Source: Cognatundibacterium crateris
Lineage (GTDB): Bacteria > Pseudomonadota > Gammaproteobacteria > Burkholderiales > Burkholderiaceae_D
Direction: 5' to 3'
DNA length: 64,000 nt
Assembly: GCF_010078235.1 (NCBI RefSeq)
Contig: NZ_JAABOS010000004.1
Span: forward strand, 55,815-119,814
The notes under the pieces: generated by a model
The model's database searches: none
What the model saw: only the letters and a program-made list of their open reading frames with translations
Told to the model about the DNA's origin: nothing
Made by a program: the position numbers and the translations under genes
Part shown: positions 25,985-36,300 of the stretch, in pieces
Layout of the letters: the number at the start of each line of letters is the position of its first letter
Position numbering within the stretch: position 1 is the first letter of the stretch

Positions 25985-26084
25985 GGACTTACGCAAAACC
26001 GCCCCAGCTGCGTTATGGCTCCTTGTCGTACACTGCGTACTGCCTGCGTCGCCAGGCCTTGCCGGGACAATTTTGCGTAAGTCC
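25985..26084. repeat. Family C element, complete copy
   Basis: A 100 bp element with perfect 14 bp terminal inverted repeats (GGACTTACGCAAAA and TTTTGCGTAAGTCC). Its interior is nearly identical to the copy at 9899-9996. No coding frame. It separates the multicopper oxidase gene from the fusion oxidase gene. Confidence 0.9.
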
Positions 26085-26244
26085 TATTAATGGTATAAAT
26101 TATTAAATTTACATTTCACAAAGGCAACGATAGCACAATTCCATTAAGGCAATTAATTTTATTGTGGCAATGTGTTGCAGAAATTTGTCTCAATCCCGAC
26201 AAGTCCGCGATCCTGCGCTTTTGCCATTGGCGCAGGGGACATAA

Positions 26245-26306
26245 GTTGGGGCGAACAGGCTAGTGCCTCGATCAGATTGCGACACCAGCCTGATGGCCGC
26301 CCCAAC
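26245..26306. repeat. Inverted repeat after the fusion oxidase gene
   Basis: A perfect 9 bp inverted repeat, GTTGGGGCG and CGCCCCAAC, with an inner AGGCT/AGCCT pair, beginning 11 bases after the stop at 26318. There is no U tract, so it is a poor intrinsic terminator; it may be a 3' stabilising hairpin. The stretch 26085-26244 between the repeats is AT-rich and holds nothing I recognise. Confidence 0.45.
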
Positions 26307-26317
26307 ACACGTACTGA

Positions 26318-29300
26318 CTAGGTCTGTATCGTGTTCATGACATTGACCGGTGTAATCAAGTCAAACAACACCGTCGCAGGCACAGCATCGCTATGCGGAT
26401 GCAAAGTAAAATAGTTAGCGATGTCTTTAGCCTGACGCAGCTGTATGGCTTGTGCGATTTTGCGTACGTCCTGGTAGTACTGATCTGCCACCGTACGTAA
26501 GGCAGGGTCGGTAAAGCTATAGGTGTCCTGCAGGTAGTCAATCGACGGCTCCAGTACGCCACGTCCAAACACGGTTTCAGGGTAAGGCCCCTGACCGGTG
26601 ACGGAAGCGTTGAGCTGGATGTCCAGAAAATTCATGCCACCGACGTCGGGATAGGTCTGCGTTTGTGATGGCAGGCAGGCCAGTATGTCGGCAGGTGTCC
26701 ACTGGCTGGATGGTGTATCTGCCGGTGGTGCATACATCAGTGTTGAGGCGTTTGGCACAAAGGCGGCCTGATTATAAGCACCGTCGTTGATCACAGTATG
26801 CTGCACTGAGAACTGCCAGACAAACATGGTTAACACTTCTTTCAACAGCGCCGCCGTGGTCACGCTGGCTGGGAAACGTTGTGCCTGTTCGACGCCATCC
26901 ACATAATTAAATGCGGGTATCAATTTGTTGAAGAAGCGCTGTAATTGCACATCGTGCGCGACATCGCTATCGCCATTCGGGTAACAGGTATCGACGAACT
27001 GACTGATAAAGCTTTGCATGGCCTCGTACCACAAAGTCGCATCATGTACATAGGGGTAAGAGAAGGGCGTATTGGTGACACCGCGTTTTTGTGTATCTTT
27101 AGGAATCGCCAAATCGAGGAAACGGAACTTGCCATCGTCGTTGTACATCTTGTCCTGCAATTGGTAGTTACCAATCCGGCCGCAAGAAAAAATTAAGTCG
27201 TAAATGAAGCCGATGTTGTAGACGCCGGCCTTGCCATTCACCTCGCGGCTATTTGGAAAACTCTGGGCATAAGGATGGTAGCTGCTGTCGTAAATCGTCT
27301 GCTGGAATTCCACCGTTTTGCTCAGGTGTGGGCTCAGTAATTTAAAAACAGGATGCTGTTGAAATGGCGTCGTGCTGCGTGGCTCGGTGGCTGGATTGAA
27401 CACCTCTTCCGAGAACAAGGCGATGGATACCATCGCGCCTATCTGATGCGTCAACAACTGATGGAAGCCCACATCATGCAAGGTCTGTCCGGCGCAATTG
27501 GTTTGCATTTTTGCGAGTAACCAGGCGTTTTCCGCATTCGCCATATCTGGTGTGAACACTTCACCGTCCTGCTCTAATTGAATAGCAACCGGCAGTAATT
27601 CGTTTTGCGCACTGACCGTGAAGAAGACGATGGGTTGCGCTAAATAATAGCCACTTGGAATCACAGTACAGGCTTGTAAGTACTGGCGATAGTCAGCGAC
27701 ATAACGAATATCTGACTGGCTTAATTTGCTATGCCCGGCCAGGCCTGCGGACGCTAACAAATCTTTTAACTGACTTTGATTCACGCTGCTGAGTAAGTTG
27801 GGCATAAAGCCTGCTAACTGCTGACGGGCAAACTCATCATCGTCTTTTAACCAATACGCGGGGGCGGGTATGGTTTGGAAATTATTACCGTAGTAAATCG
27901 ATTCCAGCATCGCGACTGCGTTGCTCATGTCCACTTCAACCGGGGGCAATTTGGCACGCTGTGCGACATTGTCATTCCACTGATTATTGAGCATCTGCAG
28001 TACCTGCTTGTCTTGCTCAACAGCTTTCATCGCTTGCGGCACTTTGCTGTAATCGGCGATAAAGGCGGGCACATTACCATCGAACACATACGTGGAGTCA
28101 CCGTAAATACTGGCGCTGGCATTGGCAGGAATTGCAGCCGCTTCGCGATCAGTTTGATTGTAAAGATACGCATAGCTCAATTGATTCGCCATGGCCGGGT
28201 CGCCTTCTACATCGGGTGAAGTAAAGCTGCCCCAGGTTGCGCGCATTTGTTGAATTTTTTTTGTCGCACCAGCCTGTTGCAAAATATTGAGCACGGCGTT
28301 GTAGGCAGAATCAAGTGCGCCAACTATCCAGCCATGATGCACCGAGCAGCATTCACCCGCAAAATTTAAGCAGCCATCAAATTCCGGCGTCAGCAGGGTC
28401 GGGTACAAATTATTGAACTGGCCTGGATTAAACAGCGCAAATGCGCCGCCACCGGCATGTTCGTCCCAGAACCAGGTCTTAGTGGTTTTACCATCGTGGT
28501 ATCCGGCAAATTCCTGGTAAATATCGACATCCGGATACAGATATTGTATGCCCTTGAGGCATTCCTCTATCCGTTCTTTATCGCCTAATGCGCCCAGCTT
28601 ACGTGCATCACCAGCCCAGCAATAGACTTGTAACACACCGGGTTTGCTGTCGTAGCCATAAGAAGGATAAATGATCTGGCGATTCGGTCTGTCGGTGGTG
28701 GCTGCGCCATAACCGCCTTCCTGGCGTTCGCCTACTTTAGTCCAGAACTGCGTTTTAAAAGTCAGGAAGGCTTTGAACGACGACATGTAATTACATTCAC
28801 GGATAGCTTGCGCTTTCGAGAATGAAACATCGTTGAGTAAATTCAGTTTATCCGCACCATTGAGATAAGCGCCCATAGGCAGTGTGGTGATGACATAGGG
28901 ATAAACCTTATCGACCAGTTTTTCATGACCATGTTCGTCATGATGCTGCAACTTCAGGCGCATGCCACCATGACCATCGAACAAACTGCGATCGTGTTTG
29001 AGTTCTATGGCTTTATGTTTTAAATGGACACGGCGTTTTTCACGCGAACGTTCTGCCTGGGTGTCGGCTTTGGGTGTCGATGCTGATGCTGAATTGGCTG
29101 ACACCGTTGGTGGTAAGGGGCGCGCATCATCGGTGAGATTGGGTGGGTTGTAAATATAGGTGCCGGTGTCTGGTGACGGCAGCATACCAACCTGGATTTG
29201 TGCGATCACACCATCTTTGGGCCGCACGCCTTTTTCCAAATCCAAAACCGCACGACAGGCATCAGGAAAATGCTGCATGCCTTTATCTACCGTTAGCATA

Positions 29301-30307
29301 TATACGCCAGGGTCATTTGGGCGATACGGATCTTTACTGCCACCCCAGTCATACACGGCGATTACCATTTCGACGAAGGAGACCGCATACATACCGCTGC
29401 CGACATTGGTGGTTTCAAGATAGCTCGCGACAGACCACGGCAGTAAGGCGTTCTTAGGGCCCATCGCAGGGTTGTAGTACTCACCCATATCACCCAGTTT
29501 GAATTGCGTGGTGAGGTAATCCCACATCGAATACTGATCAAACTGCATCAAGAGTTCGAAACCGTTGGCGAACGATTGGTCAAATGCCTTCAGGAATGGG
29601 CCATTCACCTGGTCCAGCACCATATTCACTGGCAAATAAGCGCCACCGTTGGCATCTTGTTGTGGCGTGACCCAGAAGTCAGGTATATCACCGCCGTTGC
29701 GCCGACCAAAATTGAGATCATTCAAGGCATATTCTGGCGTATTGGTAATCGCCGCCGGCATATTATTGAAGCGCAGTCTTTGCTCGGGCGAGCTGTAATA
29801 AAATTTGCGCCAGTTGACTTGCTCATGTTCCCGGCCGTTGCGGGCTAACACGGTATTGACCGCCAGGGCTAATTGTTGAACCGGCAGCATATCAGCAGAA
29901 AACTGTGGCAGACGCATGCCACCAATTTCGCCATACAAACCCTGTTGATTGCGCTCATCGCTGTGATAATTCGTCGAATACCAGGTGCGTATGCGACCGC
30001 CTACCCGTTCCGAACTTTCAAACACTTCGCACTCTATGCCCAGCGATTGCAGAATTAATCCGGAAAACAAACCAGCGAAACCACCGCCAACGATACCCAC
30101 CATAGGAATATGACTGGGATTGTCATGCGTACTCGATTCCATCTCCGCTTTAAAGCGCTGCGCCTGTTTGCGCGATCGTTGTTGCTGTAAGCTGAGTCGG
30201 TAATTCGCACCGTGGTTCGTCAATAACCATTGTGAGAATGCGCCACGTAAAGTTCCGGCTGTAGCGGGCGCTGCCGCGGCAGTCGCTTTAAAAGAGAGAT
30301 AGCTCAT
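26318..30307 (-). CDS. L-amino-acid-oxidase-like flavoprotein fused to a lipoxygenase
   Basis: A 1329-residue cytoplasmic fusion (start ATG 30307; a TTG 20 codons upstream is less likely). Residues 65-690 form a flavin amine oxidase: GIVGGGFAGLFSGL binds FAD, GEIGGMRLPQ carries the carboxylate-binding Arg of L-amino acid oxidases (Arg132), and CLNFAGECCSVHHGW is the C-terminal FAD motif. Residues about 800-1329 form a complete lipoxygenase domain: DDDEFARQQLAGFMP, iron ligands His949 and His954 in FHQLLTH, the signature HPVFKLLSPH (985-994), PKDTQKRGV, YPYVHDATLWYEA, and the third His1170 with Asn1174 in SVQHTVINDGAYNQ. The C-terminus, NVMNTIQT, aligns with the usual NSxSI end but finishes in Thr instead of Ile. 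Lipoxygenases dioxygenate polyunsaturated fatty acids. No signal peptide is seen. Confidence 0.9.
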   Translation of the reverse strand: MSYLSFKATAAAAPATAGTLRGAFSQWLLTNHGANYRLSLQQQRSRKQAQRFKAEMESSTHDNPSHIPMVGIVGGGFAGLFSGLILQSLGIECEVFESSERVGGRIRTWYSTNYHSDERNQQGLYGEIGGMRLPQFSADMLPVQQLALAVNTVLARNGREHEQVNWRKFYYSSPEQRLRFNNMPAAITNTPEYALNDLNFGRRNGGDIPDFWVTPQQDANGGAYLPVNMVLDQVNGPFLKAFDQSFANGFELLMQFDQYSMWDYLTTQFKLGDMGEYYNPAMGPKNALLPWSVASYLETTNVGSGMYAVSFVEMVIAVYDWGGSKDPYRPNDPGVYMLTVDKGMQHFPDACRAVLDLEKGVRPKDGVIAQIQVGMLPSPDTGTYIYNPPNLTDDARPLPPTVSANSASASTPKADTQAERSREKRRVHLKHKAIELKHDRSLFDGHGGMRLKLQHHDEHGHEKLVDKVYPYVITTLPMGAYLNGADKLNLLNDVSFSKAQAIRECNYMSSFKAFLTFKTQFWTKVGERQEGGYGAATTDRPNRQIIYPSYGYDSKPGVLQVYCWAGDARKLGALGDKERIEECLKGIQYLYPDVDIYQEFAGYHDGKTTKTWFWDEHAGGGAFALFNPGQFNNLYPTLLTPEFDGCLNFAGECCSVHHGWIVGALDSAYNAVLNILQQAGATKKIQQMRATWGSFTSPDVEGDPAMANQLSYAYLYNQTDREAAAIPANASASIYGDSTYVFDGNVPAFIADYSKVPQAMKAVEQDKQVLQMLNNQWNDNVAQRAKLPPVEVDMSNAVAMLESIYYGNNFQTIPAPAYWLKDDDEFARQQLAGFMPNLLSSVNQSQLKDLLASAGLAGHSKLSQSDIRYVADYRQYLQACTVIPSGYYLAQPIVFFTVSAQNELLPVAIQLEQDGEVFTPDMANAENAWLLAKMQTNCAGQTLHDVGFHQLLTHQIGAMVSIALFSEEVFNPATEPRSTTPFQQHPVFKLLSPHLSKTVEFQQTIYDSSYHPYAQSFPNSREVNGKAGVYNIGFIYDLIFSCGRIGNYQLQDKMYNDDGKFRFLDLAIPKDTQKRGVTNTPFSYPYVHDATLWYEAMQSFISQFVDTCYPNGDSDVAHDVQLQRFFNKLIPAFNYVDGVEQAQRFPASVTTAALLKEVLTMFVWQFSVQHTVINDGAYNQAAFVPNASTLMYAPPADTPSSQWTPADILACLPSQTQTYPDVGGMNFLDIQLNASVTGQGPYPETVFGRGVLEPSIDYLQDTYSFTDPALRTVADQYYQDVRKIAQAIQLRQAKDIANYFTLHPHSDAVPATVLFDLITPVNVMNTIQT

Positions 30308-31182
30308 GATGTCATCCAGATTGAGTGTTTCAGGAAAATAGAAGAATACTCGTGCTTGGTAAGGCAAAATCGGGGTAAGACAATGGCACTACAGCTTTAG
30401 GGCCTGTTAGCTAAACAACAGAAAAACAATGAGAAAGTAACCTTGCGCTGACCTTGTTGCGATGAGCGGCCTGACAAGCGCGCTGTCTGTGGCAGTACAC
30501 CTGCTTAGCGCAGTGAATCCAAATGAAGTGACAGATCAGCACAAACTTGCTGTCAGCAAATTACATGCCATCGTTTTTTGTGTGGGGAAGGGAGTGAAGC
30601 ACTCAGCCGCAATTGTTCCTGACTCAGGCGGCGGGCATGCTCATGTCAACACCAGTGGTATCTTGCACCTGATTTTTTTACATGACACCAACATGTAACT
30701 TGGACGATGACGTGTCAATAATGGGCTTGAAGACAAGTGAGCCCAGCCAGGAAATACGGAAATGCGCGTATGCCGGATGCGTACATATCACGCACAGTAT
30801 GCAAAGTAGCGCGATGCTTAATTCTTTTTTGACCGCTGCGCTGGCGCGTTCGCGATATTGATCAGAGCGAAGCCGCTCATGAAATCTGCACAGGCTGTGC
30901 AAGTGGCAGATGTGACGTCAGCCTTGCCGCAACGCTGCTCAATGAAGATGGAGAAAAAATCGTCATTCCCGCGCAGGCGGGAATCCAGCGTCGTTGAATT
31001 GAGGCGATTAGCACGAAAAAAACAAAGACACTGGATCCCTGCCTGCGCAGGGATGACGCCTATTTTCTGCAAAGACTCAGTCAGCTATAGACCTGAGTTT
31101 TTACGTGGGCGTGTTGCTTGCACTTTGAGTGTCGAAGATGGAGAGAAAGGGCAATTAGCCCTGTCTCTCAGATTAAAACAAC
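30308..31182. other. Intergenic region between the fusion oxidase and glnS
   Basis: An 875-base gap. It contains the dispersed repeat at 30961-31058 and the promoter side of the fusion oxidase. Several short frames cross it. One on the minus strand (30678-30902) has a hydrophobic stretch but only a TTG start and no ribosome binding site. I cannot support a gene here. Confidence 0.5.
30961..31058. repeat. Dispersed inverted repeat of the CGTCATTCCCGC type
   Basis: 28 bp arms at 30961-30988 and 31031-31058 match in inverted orientation at 24 of 28 positions (arm core ATTCCCGCGCAGGCGGGAAT). This is the widely dispersed proteobacterial small mobile repeat. Each arm is itself palindromic. Confidence 0.85.
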
Positions 31183-32928
31183 TTACTTCCCAAACGAATC
31201 CTTCAAAGTCGTAATCCGGTTAAACACCGGTTTGCCGACGCTGCTGTCAACGCGGTCGGTCACGAAATAGCCGTGGCGTTCGAATTGCAGGCGGGTGTCG
31301 GGGGCGATGTTGTGTAAGCCGGGTTCGACGTAGGCGCGTATGGTTTCCAGGGAGGCCGGGTTGAGCAGGGTCATGAAGTCCTTGCCGCCTGCGTCCGGGT
31401 TGGCGTCGGTGAACAGGCGGTCGTACAGGCGTACTTCCACTTCCATTGCATCGGCTGCGTTGACCCAGTGGATATTGCCTTTGACTTTGTAGTTGGCGCT
31501 GCCTTCGGTGCCGGATTTACTGTCGGCGAAGTAGTTGCAATGTACCGCGATCACGTTGCCGTTTTCATCTTTGTCGCAGCCTGTGCATTCGACCACATAG
31601 CCATAACGCAGACGGACTTTATTGCCGGGGAACAGACGGAAATAGCCTTTGACCGGCTCTTCCATGAAGTCTTCCTGTTCTATCCACAGTTCTTTACCGA
31701 TGGTGAATTCGCGGTTGCCGCGTTCCGGATGATGCGGGTGTACCGGTGCGCTGCAGGCGATGTTCTGAGCTTCAGGGAAGTTATCGATGATCAGTTTCAG
31801 TGGACGCAGTACGGCGGTGGCGCGTGCCGCTTTCGGGTCGAGATCTTCGCGCAGGCAGCCTTCCAGCGTGCTGTAATCGATCCAGCCGTCGGAGCGGGTC
31901 ACGCCTATGCGTTCGCAGAAGGCCTGGATAGATTCCGGTGTATAGCCACGGCGACGGATACCGACCACGGTAGGCATGCGCGGATCATCCCAGCCGCTGA
32001 CGATGCCGTCTTCGACCAGCTTGCGCAATTTACGCTTACTGGTCACGACATAGGTCAGGTTCAGACGCGCGAATTCATACTGACGCGGTACCGGACGTTG
32101 TACAAAACCGCCTTCTGCGGCGCGTTCGATAATCCAGTCGTAGAAAGGACGGTGATCCTGGAATTCCAGGGTGCAGATAGAGTGCGAGATATTTTCTATC
32201 GCGTCTTCCAGCGGATGCGCGTAATCGTACATCGGGTAGATGCACCAGGCGTCACCGGTGCGGTGATGATGCGCATGGCGGATACGGTAGATGGCCGGAT
32301 CGCGCATATTCATGTTCGGCGAAGCCATGTCGATTTTGGCACGCAGGATGTGCTCGCCGTCTTTGAATTCACCGGCTTTCATACGACGGAACAGGTCCAG
32401 CGATTCAGCGGCGCTGCGCTCACGGAAAGGTGAATTCACACCCGGCTTGGAAAAGTCACCGCGATTGGCTGCCATGTCTTCAGCCGACTGGCTGTCTACA
32501 TAGGCGTGGCCAGTGCTTATCAGGTGTTCAGCGATGGCATAGAATTTGTCGAAATAATCGCTCGCGAAATACAGGTGATTACCGCCGCCTTTGGCTGCGG
32601 ATTCCTGCCAGTCAAAGCCCAGCCATTTCACGCTGTCCATGATGGAGTCTACGTATTCCTGGTCTTCTTTTTCCGGATTGGTGTCATCAAAACGCAGATG
32701 GCAGCGGCCATCGTAGTCGCGTGCCAGACCAAAGTTCAGGCAGATCGATTTAGCGTGGCCGATATGCAGATAACCATTAGGCTCAGGCGGGAAGCGCGTG
32801 ATCACGCTGGGCATGCCATCGCGCTGATAAGTACCTGCGGCCTGGTCGTTATCGATGATGGCGCGTAAAAAGTTAGATACCGGTGCGGCTTCGGCTGCCG
32901 CTGCTTTATTTTTGTTGTCGTTGCTCAT
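31183..32928 (-). CDS. glnS: Glutaminyl-tRNA synthetase
   Basis: Class I aminoacyl-tRNA synthetase that charges tRNA-Gln. RFPPEPNGYLHIGHAKS contains the HIGH motif, and VTSKRKLRKLV is the KMSKS-equivalent with Met replaced by Thr. RFDDTNPEKE and DYAHPLEDAIENISHS are catalytic-core motifs of the Glu/Gln group. FPEAQNIACSAPVHPHHPERG marks the start of the C-terminal anticodon-binding barrels. Length (581) is slightly above E. coli (554) owing to an N-terminal extension rich in Ala/Asn. The presence of GlnRS is typical of beta/gamma-proteobacteria. It is a single gene. Confidence 0.97.
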   Translation of the reverse strand: MSNDNKNKAAAAEAAPVSNFLRAIIDNDQAAGTYQRDGMPSVITRFPPEPNGYLHIGHAKSICLNFGLARDYDGRCHLRFDDTNPEKEDQEYVDSIMDSVKWLGFDWQESAAKGGGNHLYFASDYFDKFYAIAEHLISTGHAYVDSQSAEDMAANRGDFSKPGVNSPFRERSAAESLDLFRRMKAGEFKDGEHILRAKIDMASPNMNMRDPAIYRIRHAHHHRTGDAWCIYPMYDYAHPLEDAIENISHSICTLEFQDHRPFYDWIIERAAEGGFVQRPVPRQYEFARLNLTYVVTSKRKLRKLVEDGIVSGWDDPRMPTVVGIRRRGYTPESIQAFCERIGVTRSDGWIDYSTLEGCLREDLDPKAARATAVLRPLKLIIDNFPEAQNIACSAPVHPHHPERGNREFTIGKELWIEQEDFMEEPVKGYFRLFPGNKVRLRYGYVVECTGCDKDENGNVIAVHCNYFADSKSGTEGSANYKVKGNIHWVNAADAMEVEVRLYDRLFTDANPDAGGKDFMTLLNPASLETIRAYVEPGLHNIAPDTRLQFERHGYFVTDRVDSSVGKPVFNRITTLKDSFGK

Positions 32929-33384
32929 AGTCTGGCCATTCAGGACGATACGTGATTATTTATGTATTAAATATCAAAAATTTAATTTAATACGGTGATT
33001 TTTTTAAGGGCTGACAGCAAACTGTTTTGCCGCGCCCATATATACATGGAGGCACACACAGGCTGCGCCTCGGCCATTTGGCCAGCGCTGCGAGGCGTGT
33101 GCATCCATAGTGGGATGTCAAGTATTTTACCGTAGCGCAGCACAGAAAGTGCGTTTGTTTGCGCTTCTGGCGGGGAAAAGCGCAGTAAAGCCGCGTCTGG
33201 CAGGCTAGTCACAGCACTGAGTGCACATCATTTTATTGAAAAGCTAAGTTTCAGCTTATCCGTGCCGCCCTAACAATAAGTCGGTCGCAGCCTGTTACTG
33301 CGCATGCTGGAGAATGTTCAGGAAAGCTGGCCGAAATCTGCGCCGGACTACTGTAACTGCAGCTTGGCGCGGTAGAATAGCGGG
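32929..33384. other. Intergenic region between glnS and dnaE
   Basis: A 456-base gap between divergent glnS and dnaE. It should contain both promoters. I see no RNA gene or convincing reading frame; a 76-codon minus-strand frame (32982-33212) has no start signal. Confidence 0.45.
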
Positions 33385-36300
33385 ATGACTACAGAATTGA
33401 TAATTTCTCCCGACCAGACAGTGACGTCTGAGGCCAGCGGCCCGCGTGATCCCCAATTTGTGCACTTACGTGTCCACTCAGAATATTCTATCGTGGATGG
33501 TCTGGTGCGCATCGACGATGTGATCAAGGCGGCGGCTAAGGATAAGCAGCCTGCGCTGGCGGTGACCGACCTGGCCAATTTATTTGGTATGGTGAAGTTT
33601 TATAAGGCCGCACGTGGCAAGGGCATGAAGCCTGTCGCCGGTTGCGATGTCTGGATCACAAATGACAATGACCGCGATAAGCCTACCCGCATGCTGCTGC
33701 TGGTAAAAAACCGTCAAGGCTATTTGCAGTTGTGTGAATTGCTGGCGACAGCCTGGCTCACCAATCAGCATCGTGGTCGCGCCGAGCTGCGCATAGAATG
33801 GCTGAAGCAATTACAGGACAGCGGTGCCGGTGGCAACCTGATCGCCTTGTCCGGCGCGCATTTTGGTGATGTCGGTACTGCGATTGACAATGGCAATATC
33901 GCGCTGGCCGAGCAATTGGCACTTCAGTGGGAAAGCATCTTCCCGCGCCACTTTTATATCGAGATACAACGGGCTGGTCAGCCGAATATGGACAACCATG
34001 TGCGCGCTGCGGTCGCATTGGCGGGCCGTTTGCGTCTGCCGGTGGTGGCAACCCATCCGGTGCAGTTCCTGAGCAAAGATGATTTCACTGCGCATGAGGC
34101 GCGGGTCTGTATCGCGGAAGGCGATATGCTTGCCAATGGCCGCCGGGTGCGCCGCTTCAATGATCAGCAATGCTTTAAAACCCAGCAAGAGATGCAGGTC
34201 TTGTTTGCTGATTTGCCGGTGGCATTGAAAAATTCGGTAGAGATCGCCAAACGCTGCAATCTGACGCTGGAACTGGGTAAGCCTAAGCTGCCGGATTTCC
34301 CAACGCCGGATGGCATGAGCCTGAATGATTTCCTGGTGTTTGAAGCACAGCGCGGGCTGGAATTCCGTCTGCAGCATTTGTTCACTAACGAAGAAAAGCG
34401 CGAAAAAGAGCGGCCACGCTATGAAGCCCGCCTCAAGTTCGAAACCGATACCATCATCAAGATGGGTTTCCCCGGTTACTTCCTGATCGTGGCAGACTTT
34501 ATTCAGTGGGCCAAAAATAATGGCGTACCGGTGGGGCCAGGCCGTGGTTCCGGCGCGGGCTCGCTGGTGGCGTATTCGCTGTTGATTACCGACCTCGATC
34601 CGCTGCAATACAACCTGCTGTTCGAACGTTTCCTGAATCCTGAACGCGTTTCCATGCCCGACTTCGATATCGATTTCTGTCAGGAAGGCCGTGACCGCGT
34701 GATTCAGTACGTGAAAGACCGCTATGGTAAAGACGCGGTTTCGCAGATTGCGACCTTCGGTACCATGGCGGCCAAAGGCGCAATCCGTGACGTCGGGCGG
34801 GTGCTGGATTTTGGCTACATGTTCTGCGATGGCGTGTCTAAGCTGATTCCTTTCAAACCGGGAAAACAAGTCACCATCGCTGAGGCGATCGTCGAAGAAC
34901 CTTTGCTGGCTGAGCGTCAGGAAAACGAGGAAGAGGTCAAAACCCTGCTCGATCTGGCACAGCAGGTAGAAGGCATCACCCGTAACATCGGTATGCATGC
35001 GGGGGGGGTGTTGATCGCACCGGGCAAGCTGACCGATTTTTGTCCGCTGTACACCCAGGGCGGCGATTCCGGTGTGGTCTCGCAATATGATAAAGACGAC
35101 GTGGAAGCAGTCGGTCTGGTCAAGTTCGACTTTTTGGGTCTGACTACGCTGACCATTCTGGACCGTGCGGTGCGTTACATCAAAATGCTGGACCCGGCGC
35201 TGCAAGACTTTGATCTGGCCAAGCTGCCGCTGGATGACCGTGCTTCTTATGACTTACTGACCAAGGCAAAAACCGTAGCCGTGTTCCAGCTGGAAAGCCG
35301 CGGCATGCAGGGCATGCTGAAAGATGCGCGGCCAGACCGCTTTGAAGACATTATCGCGCTGGTGGCTTTGTACCGTCCGGGTCCTATGGATCTGATACCC
35401 GACTTCTGCAAACGTAAGCACGGCGAAAAATTTGATTATCCCGATCCGCGTACCGAAGGCATTTTGTCTGAAACTTACGGCATCATGGTGTATCAGGAGC
35501 AGGTGATGCAGATGGCGCAGGTGGTTGGTGGTTACTCATTGGGTGGCGCTGACTTACTGCGTCGTGCCATGGGTAAGAAAAAAGCCGAGGAAATGGCGGA
35601 GCACCGTAAGATTTTCCGTGAAGGTGCGGCCAAGGGCGGTTTGTCTGAGCAAAAAGCCGACGAGATTTTCGATTTGATGGAAAAATTCGCGGGTTACGGC
35701 TTCAATAAATCCCATGCGGCCGCCTACGCGCTGCTGTCTTACCACACCGCTTATCTGAAAGCCCATCATCCGGCCGCGTTCATGGCAGCCAATATGTCGC
35801 TCGCCATGGATGATACTGACAAGGTGAAAATCCTGGTCGAAGATGCGATGGATATCTGCAAGCTCAAAATGCTGCCGCCGGATATCAATCAGTCTGACTA
35901 CCGTTTTATGCCAGTTGGTGAGCCAGGTAAAAAAGCGACTCAGATCCGCTATGGTCTGGGCGCAGTCAAGGGTTCTGGCCAAAACGCGATTGAAAACATC
36001 GTTGCTGCACGTGAGGCCGACGGACCATTCAAGGATTTATTCGATTTCTGCAAACGCGTCGATAAACGCCAGGTCAACCGCCGCACCATAGAATCGCTGA
36101 TACGTGCCGGTGCTATGGATAGTCTGGGTAAAGACCGTGCGGTCTTACTGGCTACCGTGACACTCGCGATAGAAGCGGCAGAGCAGGCCGATGCGGCCGC
36201 CAATCAGGTCAGCCTGTTTGGTGACGATGATGATCTGATCCCGCCACCGGAATACATCAGTGTGCCGCATTGGACTGATAAAAAACGGCTGACCGAAGAG

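Noticed and set aside
30678..30902. Minus-strand 74-codon frame with a hydrophobic segment
   Set aside because: Only a TTG start, no ribosome binding site, and it extends into a non-coding repeat region.
32982..33212. 76-codon frame between glnS and dnaE
   Set aside because: No start signal and no recognisable sequence; it lies where two promoters are expected.
33811..35205. Long minus-strand frame (464 codons) within dnaE
   Set aside because: The plus strand encodes all DnaE motifs; the antisense frame is a by-product of codon bias.
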